Positions 7,437-13,427 of a stretch of DNA of 14,956 nucleotides are shown piece by piece. The first letter of the stretch is position 1. Every line of letters begins with the position of its first letter. The notes under the pieces were generated by a model. That model did not search any database, was not told where the DNA came from, and saw only the letters and a program-made list of their open reading frames with translations. This DNA is from CAYUCE01 sp964443275 (lineage in GTDB: Bacteria > Bipolaricaulota > Bipolaricaulia > CAYUCE01), in the NCBI GenBank assembly GCA_964443275.1, contig CAYUCE010000044.1, forward strand, positions 1 to 14,956. The letters are read 5' to 3'. A program made the translations under genes and the position numbers.

Positions 7437-8963
7437 TTATGATTTGGCCTCCAACAGCTCATGCAAGGACCTAACATCAGCAAAGCTTATTTGTCCATCA
7501 CCGCTAAAGTCGAACATGTCGGCGTTCTCTATTACCACCGGTTTGTCGTAATAGAAGCCAAACAGCACCAAATCGTGATTATTCAATTTCCCGTCACCGT
7601 TGATATCCTCATATAAACCATCGTTATCTAAATCCTGGGGCGGAGCTTTTGAATCACCAATTATAACTATCCTTATTTCCAACCAGCCGGGCCGAGTGTA
7701 AAAATCAGTTACTTCTATCCCTTTATCATCGGTAAAGATTCTAACCCCAATCCCCACCCGAGTCTGTCCAGCCGCTATGCCTTCAAGCAGGATATCGGCC
7801 AACTTCAAATTCTTTACTTCCCCCGATATTTGATCCAAAACATCTACAATTCTAAATTGGAAAAGATTGGCTGAACTTTTTACCACTTCGAGAAATTTGT
7901 TATCTACAACAGCACTTTCCAGCCCCACTAAGCGAGCAACTTCTGGTTCTGTAAGTGAGATCTCTATATCGGCACGCCTAAAACCATCAGGCAAATTGGA
8001 AATAAAAAGGCCCAATTTTACTTCTTTTTTCTCATGCAGTTTCCTTTGCTGTAGTGAGATCACCTTCCATTCGATTTCTTTTTCAGTTACTATCTCTTCG
8101 GTCTCTTCCTCTTCTTTTTCCTCTTGTTCTTCCTCTTCTTCCTCTTCGGGCTCCTCCTTTTTCTTTTTCTCTTCGGGTTTTTCAACCTCTTCTTCAACCG
8201 GTTTTTTCTCTATGGTCAAAGAAGTATTATCAGAATGAGATAACCCATGGTTATCAGTAACGGTCAGAGTGACCTTATACTCTCCCGGAGCTAATGTAGA
8301 ACAATCAAATTGTACCGTCTCGCCCGCCCCCTGCTTACCATCCAGCGCCCATTTCCAAGATTGGATACTGCCGTCTTCATCCAAGCTTTCACTACCATCC
8401 AATTTCACAAACTCCTCAGTAGTACAAGAGTAAGGACCATCCGCCTTGGCAACTGGAGGTTTTGGTTCTGGCTCTGCCCCAACTACGGTCAAAGACCCGT
8501 GAGTTAGCAAAGGCTCCACCCATTCGCTTTGGTCATTAAAGAAGTTATTGACAGTTATGGTTATCCCCACTTCTCCGGGACTTACCCCTTCAAATGTAAG
8601 AGAGGCTAACACCAGATCCTTTGCTCCAGCTTTGATGGTATCTTCAATATCCAGACCCTTAATTTGGATAGATTCGCTGGATAACTTTTTGATCTGACAG
8701 TAAGATTGAGGCAAAGCCTCACACTGAGCACTTTCAATTACCGCTACTCCCGGTTTATCCAGCTTTATTTGAATATCGAACCTTTGCATGCCTTTAGGTG
8801 CTTCTTCCAAAGTTAGCTTCAAGCTCGTCTGTTCTCCCGCCTTCACCTCTCCTTCCTCAAAAAGGAGATAAGCTTTATCTACAGCCAGGGCTTGGAAGGT
8901 AAAGGTTAGGGTCAATAAGAGTAATAAGAAGACAACCAGAAAGACTATTTTCCTACTGTTCAT
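7437..8963 (-). CDS. secreted scaffold: two cohesin-like domains, PKD, dockerin
   Basis: 508 residues. A signal peptide (about 1-27, LTFTFQALA) precedes a cohesin-like beta sandwich (about 28-160; VKAGEQTSLKLTLEEAPKG opening) and a PKD domain (about 167-252; LDGSESLDEDGSIQSWKW, YKVTLTVTDNHG). An acidic glutamate/lysine linker (about 253-293) leads to a second cohesin-like domain (about 294-430) and a C-terminal dockerin with two calcium-loop motifs (DLDNDGLYEDINGDGKL and FDFSGDGQISFADV). Cohesins bind dockerins in calcium-dependent protein assemblies; no catalytic domain is present, so this is a scaffold or adhesin, not a cellulase. ATG 8963 has GAGGTGAGGT just upstream. It ends 68 bases before the usher-like gene and is probably cotranscribed with it. 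Confidence 0.7.
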   Translation of the reverse strand: MNSRKIVFLVVFLLLLLTLTFTFQALAVDKAYLLFEEGEVKAGEQTSLKLTLEEAPKGMQRFDIQIKLDKPGVAVIESAQCEALPQSYCQIKKLSSESIQIKGLDIEDTIKAGAKDLVLASLTFEGVSPGEVGITITVNNFFNDQSEWVEPLLTHGSLTVVGAEPEPKPPVAKADGPYSCTTEEFVKLDGSESLDEDGSIQSWKWALDGKQGAGETVQFDCSTLAPGEYKVTLTVTDNHGLSHSDNTSLTIEKKPVEEEVEKPEEKKKKEEPEEEEEEEQEEKEEEETEEIVTEKEIEWKVISLQQRKLHEKKEVKLGLFISNLPDGFRRADIEISLTEPEVARLVGLESAVVDNKFLEVVKSSANLFQFRIVDVLDQISGEVKNLKLADILLEGIAAGQTRVGIGVRIFTDDKGIEVTDFYTRPGWLEIRIVIIGDSKAPPQDLDNDGLYEDINGDGKLNNHDLVLFGFYYDKPVVIENADMFDFSGDGQISFADVRSLHELLEAKS

Positions 8964-8974
8964 CTACCTCACCT

Positions 8975-9022
8975 CTTGGGTTTCTTGGGTTTCTTGGGTT
9001 TCTTGTTGGGTTTCTTGAGTTG
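8975..9022. repeat. 9-base minisatellite before the scaffold gene
   Basis: Three exact copies of CTTGGGTTT (8975-9001) and then degenerate copies, lying immediately upstream of the ribosome binding site of the gene starting at 8963. It is of the same general kind as the repeats at 2202-2390. Confidence 0.75.
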
Positions 9023-9023
9023 C

Positions 9024-9099
9024 TTGATATGAGCAATTGATGAGCTTGGATGCTCACCACAACATTCGATTAGATTGCGGTTCCATTGGCTCATATCAA
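9024..9099. repeat. inverted repeat in the 8964-9258 gap
   Basis: TTGATATGAGC (9024-9034) and GCTCATATCAA (9089-9099) are exact 11-base inverted repeats 54 bases apart. Next to them, TTAGTTAGAC is repeated twice in tandem (9122-9141). The role is unknown; no promoter is obvious. The rest of this 295-base gap holds no gene. Confidence 0.6.
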
Positions 9100-9258
9100 T
9101 TGCAGTCAATACTTATATCAATTAGTTAGACTTAGTTAGACTAAGAGATTTAGGTAGGAGAGGTAAGGAATTACAGGGTGGGAATAATTAACATGGGTTT
9201 GTAAGATGGGTGATTTTTGTCGGCTGATGGACGCCCCACCTTTTTGCTTATATCAATC

Positions 9259-10305
9259 TTACTCAGCCTTTATCATCTCTTTTAAAGTCCGAACATCCTT
9301 AAAATCAAGGGCGCCGTCATTGTTAAAATCAAAAGCCCGCCAATTTTCGGTAACTGCTGAACTATCTAGGTTGAACCCTAAGAGGGTGGGGTCCTCAGTA
9401 GTTAGTTTTCCGTCCCCGTTTATATCTTCATAAAATCCATCCCCATCCAAGTCCTGGGGAGGATTCTTTGAATTTTCCACCGGCTGCAAATTCAGCTTTT
9501 CAACGCTAAATCTAGCTTGTTTACCACTCAAGACATGGCCACCATAATCGATCATGGCTAAGGCTAGATAGTCTCCGGGAGAGAGCAAATCCCCTTTTCC
9601 CCGACTGCTCACTAGTTTGAGCCTCCTTTCTCCTCCCGGTAATAAGAGGATATTATCAATGTTCATCTCCTCGATAGTTTCTCCACGTACATCTCGTATC
9701 TCTACTTTGCTTTCACCGGCCAGTTGGAGGTAACTATTCCCAACGTTTTCTACATCAACCGTTACTGTGAGAGGGTTTAATCCTCCTACTGATAAATTGG
9801 TTATCTTGGCTTCCTTCTTGGCCGTCCCCGGTGGAGTTACAAATACCTTAATGGCAAATCTCTTTCTCACCAGCACCGTAGTTCCTTCTTCAGTTTTGAC
9901 TTTTTTTGGCTCTCCTTCCACCAGAATCACCGACCAATAAGTACCTTCGATACCATTGGGCACTTTGATAGAGACTCTGATCTCTTTTGTCTCATCCGGC
10001 TGTAAGGTAAATTGCCGAGGGCTGATGCTAATCCAGTTCGCATTGGACCTGGAGAGCATATCGGGTTCTAAATATATGTTTTCACCGTTTGGCTTAATAT
10101 TCCAATCTGCTTGATAAACCCTTATCTCATTTTCATCGGAGCCGTCATTTTCGATACTGAAGGTGTTAGTTTTTTGAGTACCTGGCGGAATATTTAGGTA
10201 AAAATCCATCTGGCTTACCGTAATACCGAAAGGCAAATAAAAAAATATAAGTAATAGCAAAAAAGCTAGTGTGATAATTCGAAACAGATTAAGCACTCGC
10301 TTCAT
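9259..10305 (-). CDS. PapD-like periplasmic chaperone fused to a C-terminal dockerin
   Basis: 348 residues. A signal peptide or N-terminal anchor (about 1-30) is followed by an Ig-like domain with WISISPRQFTLQPDETKEIR and then GTYWSVILVEGEP. This matches the chaperone-usher pattern of a proline-arginine strand, 'L.P.E...IRV' and a YxSxLxVE-type strand. A second beta domain follows (about 165-270), then a dockerin (about 283-348) with DLDGDGFYEDINGDGKLTTE and DFNNDGALDFKDV calcium loops. Such chaperones hold subunits in the periplasm and deliver them to an usher. The DUF916/WxL-binding family is an alternative because of the N-terminal IPPGTQKTNTFSIENDGSDE. ATG 10305 has only a weak ribosome binding site. 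It lies just after a terminator, so expression may be by read-through from the subunit gene. The dockerin is not usual for this family. Confidence 0.6.
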   Translation of the reverse strand: MKRVLNLFRIITLAFLLLLIFFYLPFGITVSQMDFYLNIPPGTQKTNTFSIENDGSDENEIRVYQADWNIKPNGENIYLEPDMLSRSNANWISISPRQFTLQPDETKEIRVSIKVPNGIEGTYWSVILVEGEPKKVKTEEGTTVLVRKRFAIKVFVTPPGTAKKEAKITNLSVGGLNPLTVTVDVENVGNSYLQLAGESKVEIRDVRGETIEEMNIDNILLLPGGERRLKLVSSRGKGDLLSPGDYLALAMIDYGGHVLSGKQARFSVEKLNLQPVENSKNPPQDLDGDGFYEDINGDGKLTTEDPTLLGFNLDSSAVTENWRAFDFNNDGALDFKDVRTLKEMIKAE

Positions 10306-10347
10306 ATCAAATTATGCCCTTTAACAGCCTAAGATCGAAAATAAAAG

Positions 10348-10383
10348 AGGGAGATAGCAATCATCTGGCTGCGCTACCTCCCT
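10348..10383 (-). terminator. intrinsic terminator after subunit gene copy 1
   Basis: On the minus strand an 11-base stem, AGGGAGGTAGC (10383-10373) with GCTATCTCCCT (10358-10348), is followed by CTTTTATTTT. It separates the subunit gene from the chaperone gene and would make the chaperone depend on read-through. Confidence 0.75.
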
Positions 10384-10417
10384 TTAAGCACTACTACATC
10401 TACCTTAGGATTTAGAG

Positions 10418-10963
10418 CTAATTAGAAGACACCGTGTAAAGCAAGGTTACACTGTAACTACCGGGTACGTCATTTAGATCGGTGACGTACTGGTAATCTA
10501 TGTCCACATTCACTGACGCTGGATTGCTGGTGCTTCCCACTGTATCCTCATCACTTAGGTCATCAAATGGGTGATAACTATCCATGCCCGTTGCGATGCT
10601 AAACTGGGCATGGGCGTTACTTGCCTTCCATTTGAAGTCATCAAATACACTGGCTTCATTGGGAAGACTCCCATCACTAGTGGTCTCATAAGGGTCACTT
10701 ACCGCATTAGGTTCAACGGTCAAAGTTATGCCACTTGTGCAGTTATTATCTATGCTTAGACCGTTTCCCGTGGACGATAATGTCTCACTACCCCCGGTAG
10801 CATCACCCAGGTCAACATCACCGTGTCCTGTGAAAGTAATCCAACATGAACCGCCTTCATTCATACTCCAGGATACCACTGGATTATCCGTTTCTCCTAA
10901 AAGCCCTACTCCTAAAGCTGACATCAATGCTATGCTCAGTACTATTACTGCTAGCTTTCTCAT
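10418..10963 (-). CDS. secreted fibre-subunit-like protein, copy 1
   Basis: 181 residues. A signal peptide (MRKLAVIVLSIALMSALGVG, then LLG) precedes a beta-rich mature part with VVSWSM near its start, two cysteines (GSCWIT, NNCTSG) that could form a disulfide, and a C-terminal strand PGSYSVTLLYTVSSN. The VSW start and G-Y-V-LLYT end are shared with the 179-aa protein at 12729-13268, so both belong to one family of small Ig-like secreted subunits. The alternating N-terminal segment could act as a donor strand, as in chaperone-usher pilins (inference). The start is ATG 10963, with AGGAGG seven to eight bases upstream; the GTG at 10972 is part of that site. Translation is probably governed by the nested c-di-GMP riboswitch upstream. 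The sequence is identical to the protein at 11491-12036. Confidence 0.75.
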   Translation of the reverse strand: MRKLAVIVLSIALMSALGVGLLGETDNPVVSWSMNEGGSCWITFTGHGDVDLGDATGGSETLSSTGNGLSIDNNCTSGITLTVEPNAVSDPYETTSDGSLPNEASVFDDFKWKASNAHAQFSIATGMDSYHPFDDLSDEDTVGSTSNPASVNVDIDYQYVTDLNDVPGSYSVTLLYTVSSN

Positions 10964-10972
10964 CGAAAGCAC

Positions 10973-11021
10973 CTCCTAATGGTTTGGAACATGCATCTAG
11001 CAGCTCTGCCACCATCAGGAG
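10973..11021 (-). promoter_or_regulatory. translational expression platform: Shine-Dalgarno and anti-Shine-Dalgarno
   Basis: The ribosome-binding stretch CCATTAGGAG (10982-10973) can form ten consecutive pairs, one of them G-U, with CTCCTGATGG (11021-11012). The latter is also the 3' strand of the outer aptamer's P3 helix and part of its tetraloop receptor. Folding of the aptamer should free the ribosome binding site (ON switch, inferred). The duplicate has the same arrangement at 12046-12094. Confidence 0.75.
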
Positions 11022-11238
11022 CCACGGCAACCCGACTACCCTTCCTTAGGGATTTGGGATTCAGGATTTGGGATTTTGCTGTTAGGTTTTTGCTAATACC
11101 CAAGACCTGATACCTAGTACCTAAAGATGTGGGCTCGTGGTTTTGCGTCCCTTGATCGCTCAAGGTTTGCCTTTTTCGTCTCCTATTAGGCCGTAACTTT
11201 GCGCCCCGCCCTTTCAAGCGGTTTGCCCCTGTAGATGC
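10993..11238 (-). promoter_or_regulatory. outer c-di-GMP-I aptamer of the nested riboswitch, copy 1
   Basis: P1 is GCATCTA (11238-11232) with TAGATGC (10999-10993), a perfect 7-base pairing. Then follow GGGGCAAACC (11229-11220), P2 CCGCTT-GAAA-GGGCGG (11221-11206), GCGCAAAG (11204-11197), and P3 with CCTAATAGGAG (11190-11180) opposite CTCCTGATGG (11021-11012). CCTAAT/GATGG closely resembles the 11-nt GAAA-tetraloop receptor CCUAAG/UAUGG. The 3' element is GGTGGCAGAGCTGC. The hallmarks of a GEMM-I aptamer are present, but the distal end of P3 is replaced by a second complete aptamer. Confidence 0.85.
11017..11184 (-). promoter_or_regulatory. inner c-di-GMP-I aptamer nested in P3 of the outer one, copy 1
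   Basis: The closing helix AGGAG (11184-11180) with CTCCT (11021-11017) is at once the P1-like base of this aptamer and the distal P3 of the outer one. Then come GGCAAACC (11171-11164), P2 CCTTGA-GCGA-TCAAGG (11165-11150), GACGCAAAACC (11149-11139), and a long P3 arm containing GGTACTAGGTATCAGG-type repeats. It ends with GGTAGTCGGGTTGCC (11040-11026). Confidence 0.85.
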
Positions 11239-11299
11239 TTTCGAATATGATAGTTTATAATTATCCATGTGAGCATATACATGGATATATCTTGAATAA

Positions 11300-11327
11300 A
11301 TTATATCATATCTTTTCCGTCAGTCAA
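11300..11327 (-). promoter_or_regulatory. sigma70-type promoter of nested riboswitch copy 1
   Basis: Minus-strand TTGACT (11327-11322), a 16-base spacer and TATAAT (11305-11300). The leader then contains an ATCCATGT/ACATGGAT hairpin (11263-11286) before the outer aptamer. This promoter is not part of the duplicated block, so copy 2 lacks it. Confidence 0.75.
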
Positions 11328-11429
11328 CAGGTTAATTTTAACGATTCAACCCTGACTAGTCTGTAATTTAGGACACTGACCTTAATCTTCCATTCTCCAA
11401 CTCTTCATCAATTTCCAATTAAAAGCTAG

Positions 11430-11456
11430 AGGGAGGTAGTTCGAAACTACCTCCCT
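11430..11456 (-). terminator. hairpin terminator after subunit gene copy 2
   Basis: A perfect 12-base stem, AGGGAGGTAGTT with AACTACCTCCCT, and a 3-base loop. The following CTCTAGCTTTTAATT is only partly U-rich, so termination efficiency is uncertain. Its right arm is at the breakpoint of the duplication. Confidence 0.6.
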
Positions 11457-11490
11457 TTAAGCACTACTACATCTACCTTAGGATTTAGAG

Positions 11491-12036
11491 CTAATTAGAA
11501 GACACCGTGTAAAGCAAGGTTACACTGTAACTACCGGGTACGTCATTTAGATCGGTGACGTACTGGTAATCTATGTCCACATTCACTGACGCTGGATTGC
11601 TGGTGCTTCCCACTGTATCCTCATCACTTAGGTCATCAAATGGGTGATAACTATCCATGCCCGTTGCGATGCTAAACTGGGCATGGGCGTTACTTGCCTT
11701 CCATTTGAAGTCATCAAATACACTGGCTTCATTGGGAAGACTCCCATCACTAGTGGTCTCATAAGGGTCACTTACCGCATTAGGTTCAACGGTCAAAGTT
11801 ATGCCACTTGTGCAGTTATTATCTATGCTTAGACCGTTTCCCGTGGACGATAATGTCTCACTACCCCCGGTAGCATCACCCAGGTCAACATCACCGTGTC
11901 CTGTGAAAGTAATCCAACATGAACCGCCTTCATTCATACTCCAGGATACCACTGGATTATCCGTTTCTCCTAAAAGCCCTACTCCTAAAGCTGACATCAA
12001 TGCTATGCTCAGTACTATTACTGCTAGCTTTCTCAT
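11491..12036 (-). CDS. secreted fibre-subunit-like protein, copy 2
   Basis: Identical in protein sequence to the gene at 10418-10963: signal peptide, VSW motif, two cysteines, and G-Y-V-LLYT C-terminal strand. ATG 12036 has the same AGGAGG site and the same nested riboswitch. The difference is context. No promoter lies directly upstream, so it probably depends on transcription entering from the 179-aa gene and the promoter near 13659, and its leader is overlapped by an open frame ending in TGA across its own ATG (ATGA at 12036-12033). Confidence 0.75.
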   Translation of the reverse strand: MRKLAVIVLSIALMSALGVGLLGETDNPVVSWSMNEGGSCWITFTGHGDVDLGDATGGSETLSSTGNGLSIDNNCTSGITLTVEPNAVSDPYETTSDGSLPNEASVFDDFKWKASNAHAQFSIATGMDSYHPFDDLSDEDTVGSTSNPASVNVDIDYQYVTDLNDVPGSYSVTLLYTVSSN

Positions 12037-12719
12037 CGAAAGCACCTCCTAATGGTTTGGAACATGCATCTAGCAGCTCTGCCACCATCAGGAGCCACGG
12101 CAACCCGACTACCCTTCCTTAGGGATTTGGGATTCAGGATTTGGGATTTTGCTGTTAGGTTTTTGCTAATACCCAAGACCTGATACCTAGTACCTAAAGA
12201 TGTGGGCTCGTGGTTTTGCGTCCCTTGATCGCTCAAGGTTTGCCTTTTTCGTCTCCTATTAGGCCGTAACTTTGCGCCCCGCCCTTTCAAGCGGTTTGCC
12301 CCTGTAGATGCTTTCGGATGCTGATTTGCCAGTGAGATTTGCAAATCAGCCGTTGATGAGCTTATCCATTCAGAACTTTTCTCAGCTTCTTCCTCCTGAC
12401 TACCACCTCCAGGATATATTTGATCTTTCAAATCACCAATCTTCTTTAAATCACCGATTAAACTTACTTCTACCTCCCACGTTTCTTCGGGGATATCATT
12501 TAAAAGCCCTCTTAACATATAGAGACCGCGTTCATCACACTGTTTTTTTAGCTCTTGAATCTTCTTTTTTATCCTGCTTAGGCTTTGATAAACTCCCGGT
12601 TTTCGTTTCATAAAAACCTGGAACAAGGCATTGACCCATGTATCCATATTTATGATCATATATAATGTGGTAGATTCAAACTCAAGTTCGCCTGTCAAAG
12701 GTCTTGATTTAACTCGCAT
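12033..12719 (-). CDS. hypothetical gene fused by the duplication to the riboswitch leader
   Basis: The open frame has 228 codons from ATG 12719, with AGGA eight bases upstream, and starts nine bases after the stop of the 179-aa gene, so it is in the same operon. Only the first ~134 codons (12719-12317) are unique sequence. They encode a soluble protein with a basic coiled-coil-like helix (QSLSRIKKKIQELKKQ) and a strand-rich region (EETWEVEVSLIGDLKKIG) that I do not recognise. The rest is a read-through of the duplicated nested riboswitch, rich in arginine and serine, and not a natural domain. I infer that the duplication removed the original C-terminus. The frame ends in TGA overlapping the start of subunit copy 2. 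Confidence 0.45.
   Translation of the reverse strand: MRVKSRPLTGELEFESTTLYMIINMDTWVNALFQVFMKRKPGVYQSLSRIKKKIQELKKQCDERGLYMLRGLLNDIPEETWEVEVSLIGDLKKIGDLKDQIYPGGGSQEEEAEKSSEWISSSTADLQISLANQHPKASTGANRLKGRGAKLRPNRRRKRQTLSDQGTQNHEPTSLGTRYQVLGISKNLTAKSQILNPKSLRKGSRVAVAPDGGRAARCMFQTIRRCFR
12066..12311 (-). promoter_or_regulatory. nested c-di-GMP-I riboswitch, copy 2 (inner aptamer 12090-12257)
   Basis: It has the same sequence and pairings as the copy at 10993-11238, shifted by 1073. Outer P1 is 12311-12305 with 12072-12066; the anti-Shine-Dalgarno strand is 12094-12085 and the ribosome-binding stretch 12055-12046. It differs in being preceded by coding sequence instead of its own promoter. Confidence 0.85.
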
Positions 12720-12728
12720 AATAACTTC

Positions 12729-13268
12729 CTATTTAGTAGTTATGGTATAAAGAAGTTCCACTTGATAATTTCCCGATTTGTATTCGTATTGATCGAAATT
12801 TATTTTGTAATCTACTCCAATTTCATGCTCTCCATTTCGACTTTCTACCAAAACCTTATCATTAGTACTTAAAGTTAGATACCCACCATTCCCAACCTTG
12901 AGCTTAAAATCCTCGATAGGCTTTGTATAGCTTCCATCAAAGCTTGTTCCCATAGTTGAATTTAAAGCTCTTACACTTACCTGCCATCCTGTATTGCTTC
13001 TGGCTACGAGTTTGATAGCATTCTTTTTCTCAATATAGCCTCTTTCCAAATCGTCCTCTGTTGGCTTAGGAACGGAATAAACGGAATTGACAGTTCTTGA
13101 TTCCGTAGAATTTGAACTAATGGAAAGGGCAACAAATGGTTGAATATTCCAACTTACAGTAACTGTGGCGGAATCACTTGCTGCTAGTAAGGTAAACGTG
13201 GTGAGAAGTATTATTAAGAGTACACTTATCCCTAGACTTAAGGATCTTGCAGTTTTTAACTTTTTCAT
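12729..13268 (-). CDS. secreted fibre-subunit-like protein, 179 aa
   Basis: A signal peptide (about 1-30, ending FTLLAAS) is followed by SATVTVSWNIQPFVALSISS, an alternating hydrophobic strand. A beta-rich body follows (IKLVARSNTGWQVSVRALN) and a C-terminal strand SGNYQVELLYTITTK. Length, the VSW start and the G-Y-V-LLYT end relate it to the 181-aa proteins nearby, though it lacks their cysteines. The layout resembles small secreted fibre subunits (spore coat U or chaperone-usher-like), suggesting a second component of the same surface structure. ATG 13268 is fixed by AAGGA five bases upstream, which itself lies in the P1 3' strand of a c-di-GMP-I aptamer. Two aptamers in tandem precede it. 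Confidence 0.7.
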   Translation of the reverse strand: MKKLKTARSLSLGISVLLIILLTTFTLLAASDSATVTVSWNIQPFVALSISSNSTESRTVNSVYSVPKPTEDDLERGYIEKKNAIKLVARSNTGWQVSVRALNSTMGTSFDGSYTKPIEDFKLKVGNGGYLTLSTNDKVLVESRNGEHEIGVDYKINFDQYEYKSGNYQVELLYTITTK

Positions 13269-13270
13269 CT

Positions 13271-13419
13271 GGTCCTTCGGCAGTTCTGCTGCCCTTCTCT
13301 AGGTCTTAGGGCTTGGGTCTTAGGTTTTAGCTAGTACCTAAGACCTGGTACCTAGTACCTAAAGTGAGGGTCGTGACTTTGTGCCTCACCCTTTCGGGTG
13401 ATTTACCCTTTTCGGGACC
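13271..13419 (-). promoter_or_regulatory. c-di-GMP-I aptamer, proximal member of a tandem pair
   Basis: P1 is GGTCC (13419-13415) with GGACC (13275-13271). Then come GGGTAAATC, P2 TCACCC-GAAA-GGGTGA, GGCACAAAGTC, a P3 arm extended by GGTCTTAGG/CCTAAGACC (9 pairs), and GGGCAGCAGAACTGCC. The ribosome binding site AAGGA (13277-13273) overlaps the P1 3' strand, so a ligand-stabilised P1 would hide it (OFF switch, inferred). Confidence 0.8.
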
Positions 13420-13427
13420 GAATTTTC

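Larger units (their letters stand above)
10374..11243. repeat. 870-bp direct duplication, copy 1
   Basis: By eye I see no difference from 11447-12316 (offset 1073). It carries a subunit gene and the complete nested riboswitch, but not the promoter at 11300-11327, which lies outside the block. The copies are separated by 203 bases. Confidence 0.9.
11447..12316. repeat. 870-bp direct duplication, copy 2
   Basis: Second copy of 10374-11243. On its upstream side it abuts the coding frame that starts at 12719, so the breakpoint near 12316 cut into an older gene or leader. Identity over the whole length implies a very recent event, gene conversion, or an assembly artefact. Confidence 0.9.

Noticed and set aside
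7867..8260. Serine- and leucine-rich plus-strand frames
   Set aside because: They are antisense shadows of the acidic glutamate/lysine linker in the scaffold protein.
8975..9022. Possible CRISPR-like array
   Set aside because: The repeat unit is only 9 bases with no spacers; it is a minisatellite.
7437..10305. Cellulosome interpretation of the cohesin and dockerin genes
   Set aside because: No glycoside hydrolase, carbohydrate esterase or binding module is present; neighbours are chaperone-, subunit- and usher-like.
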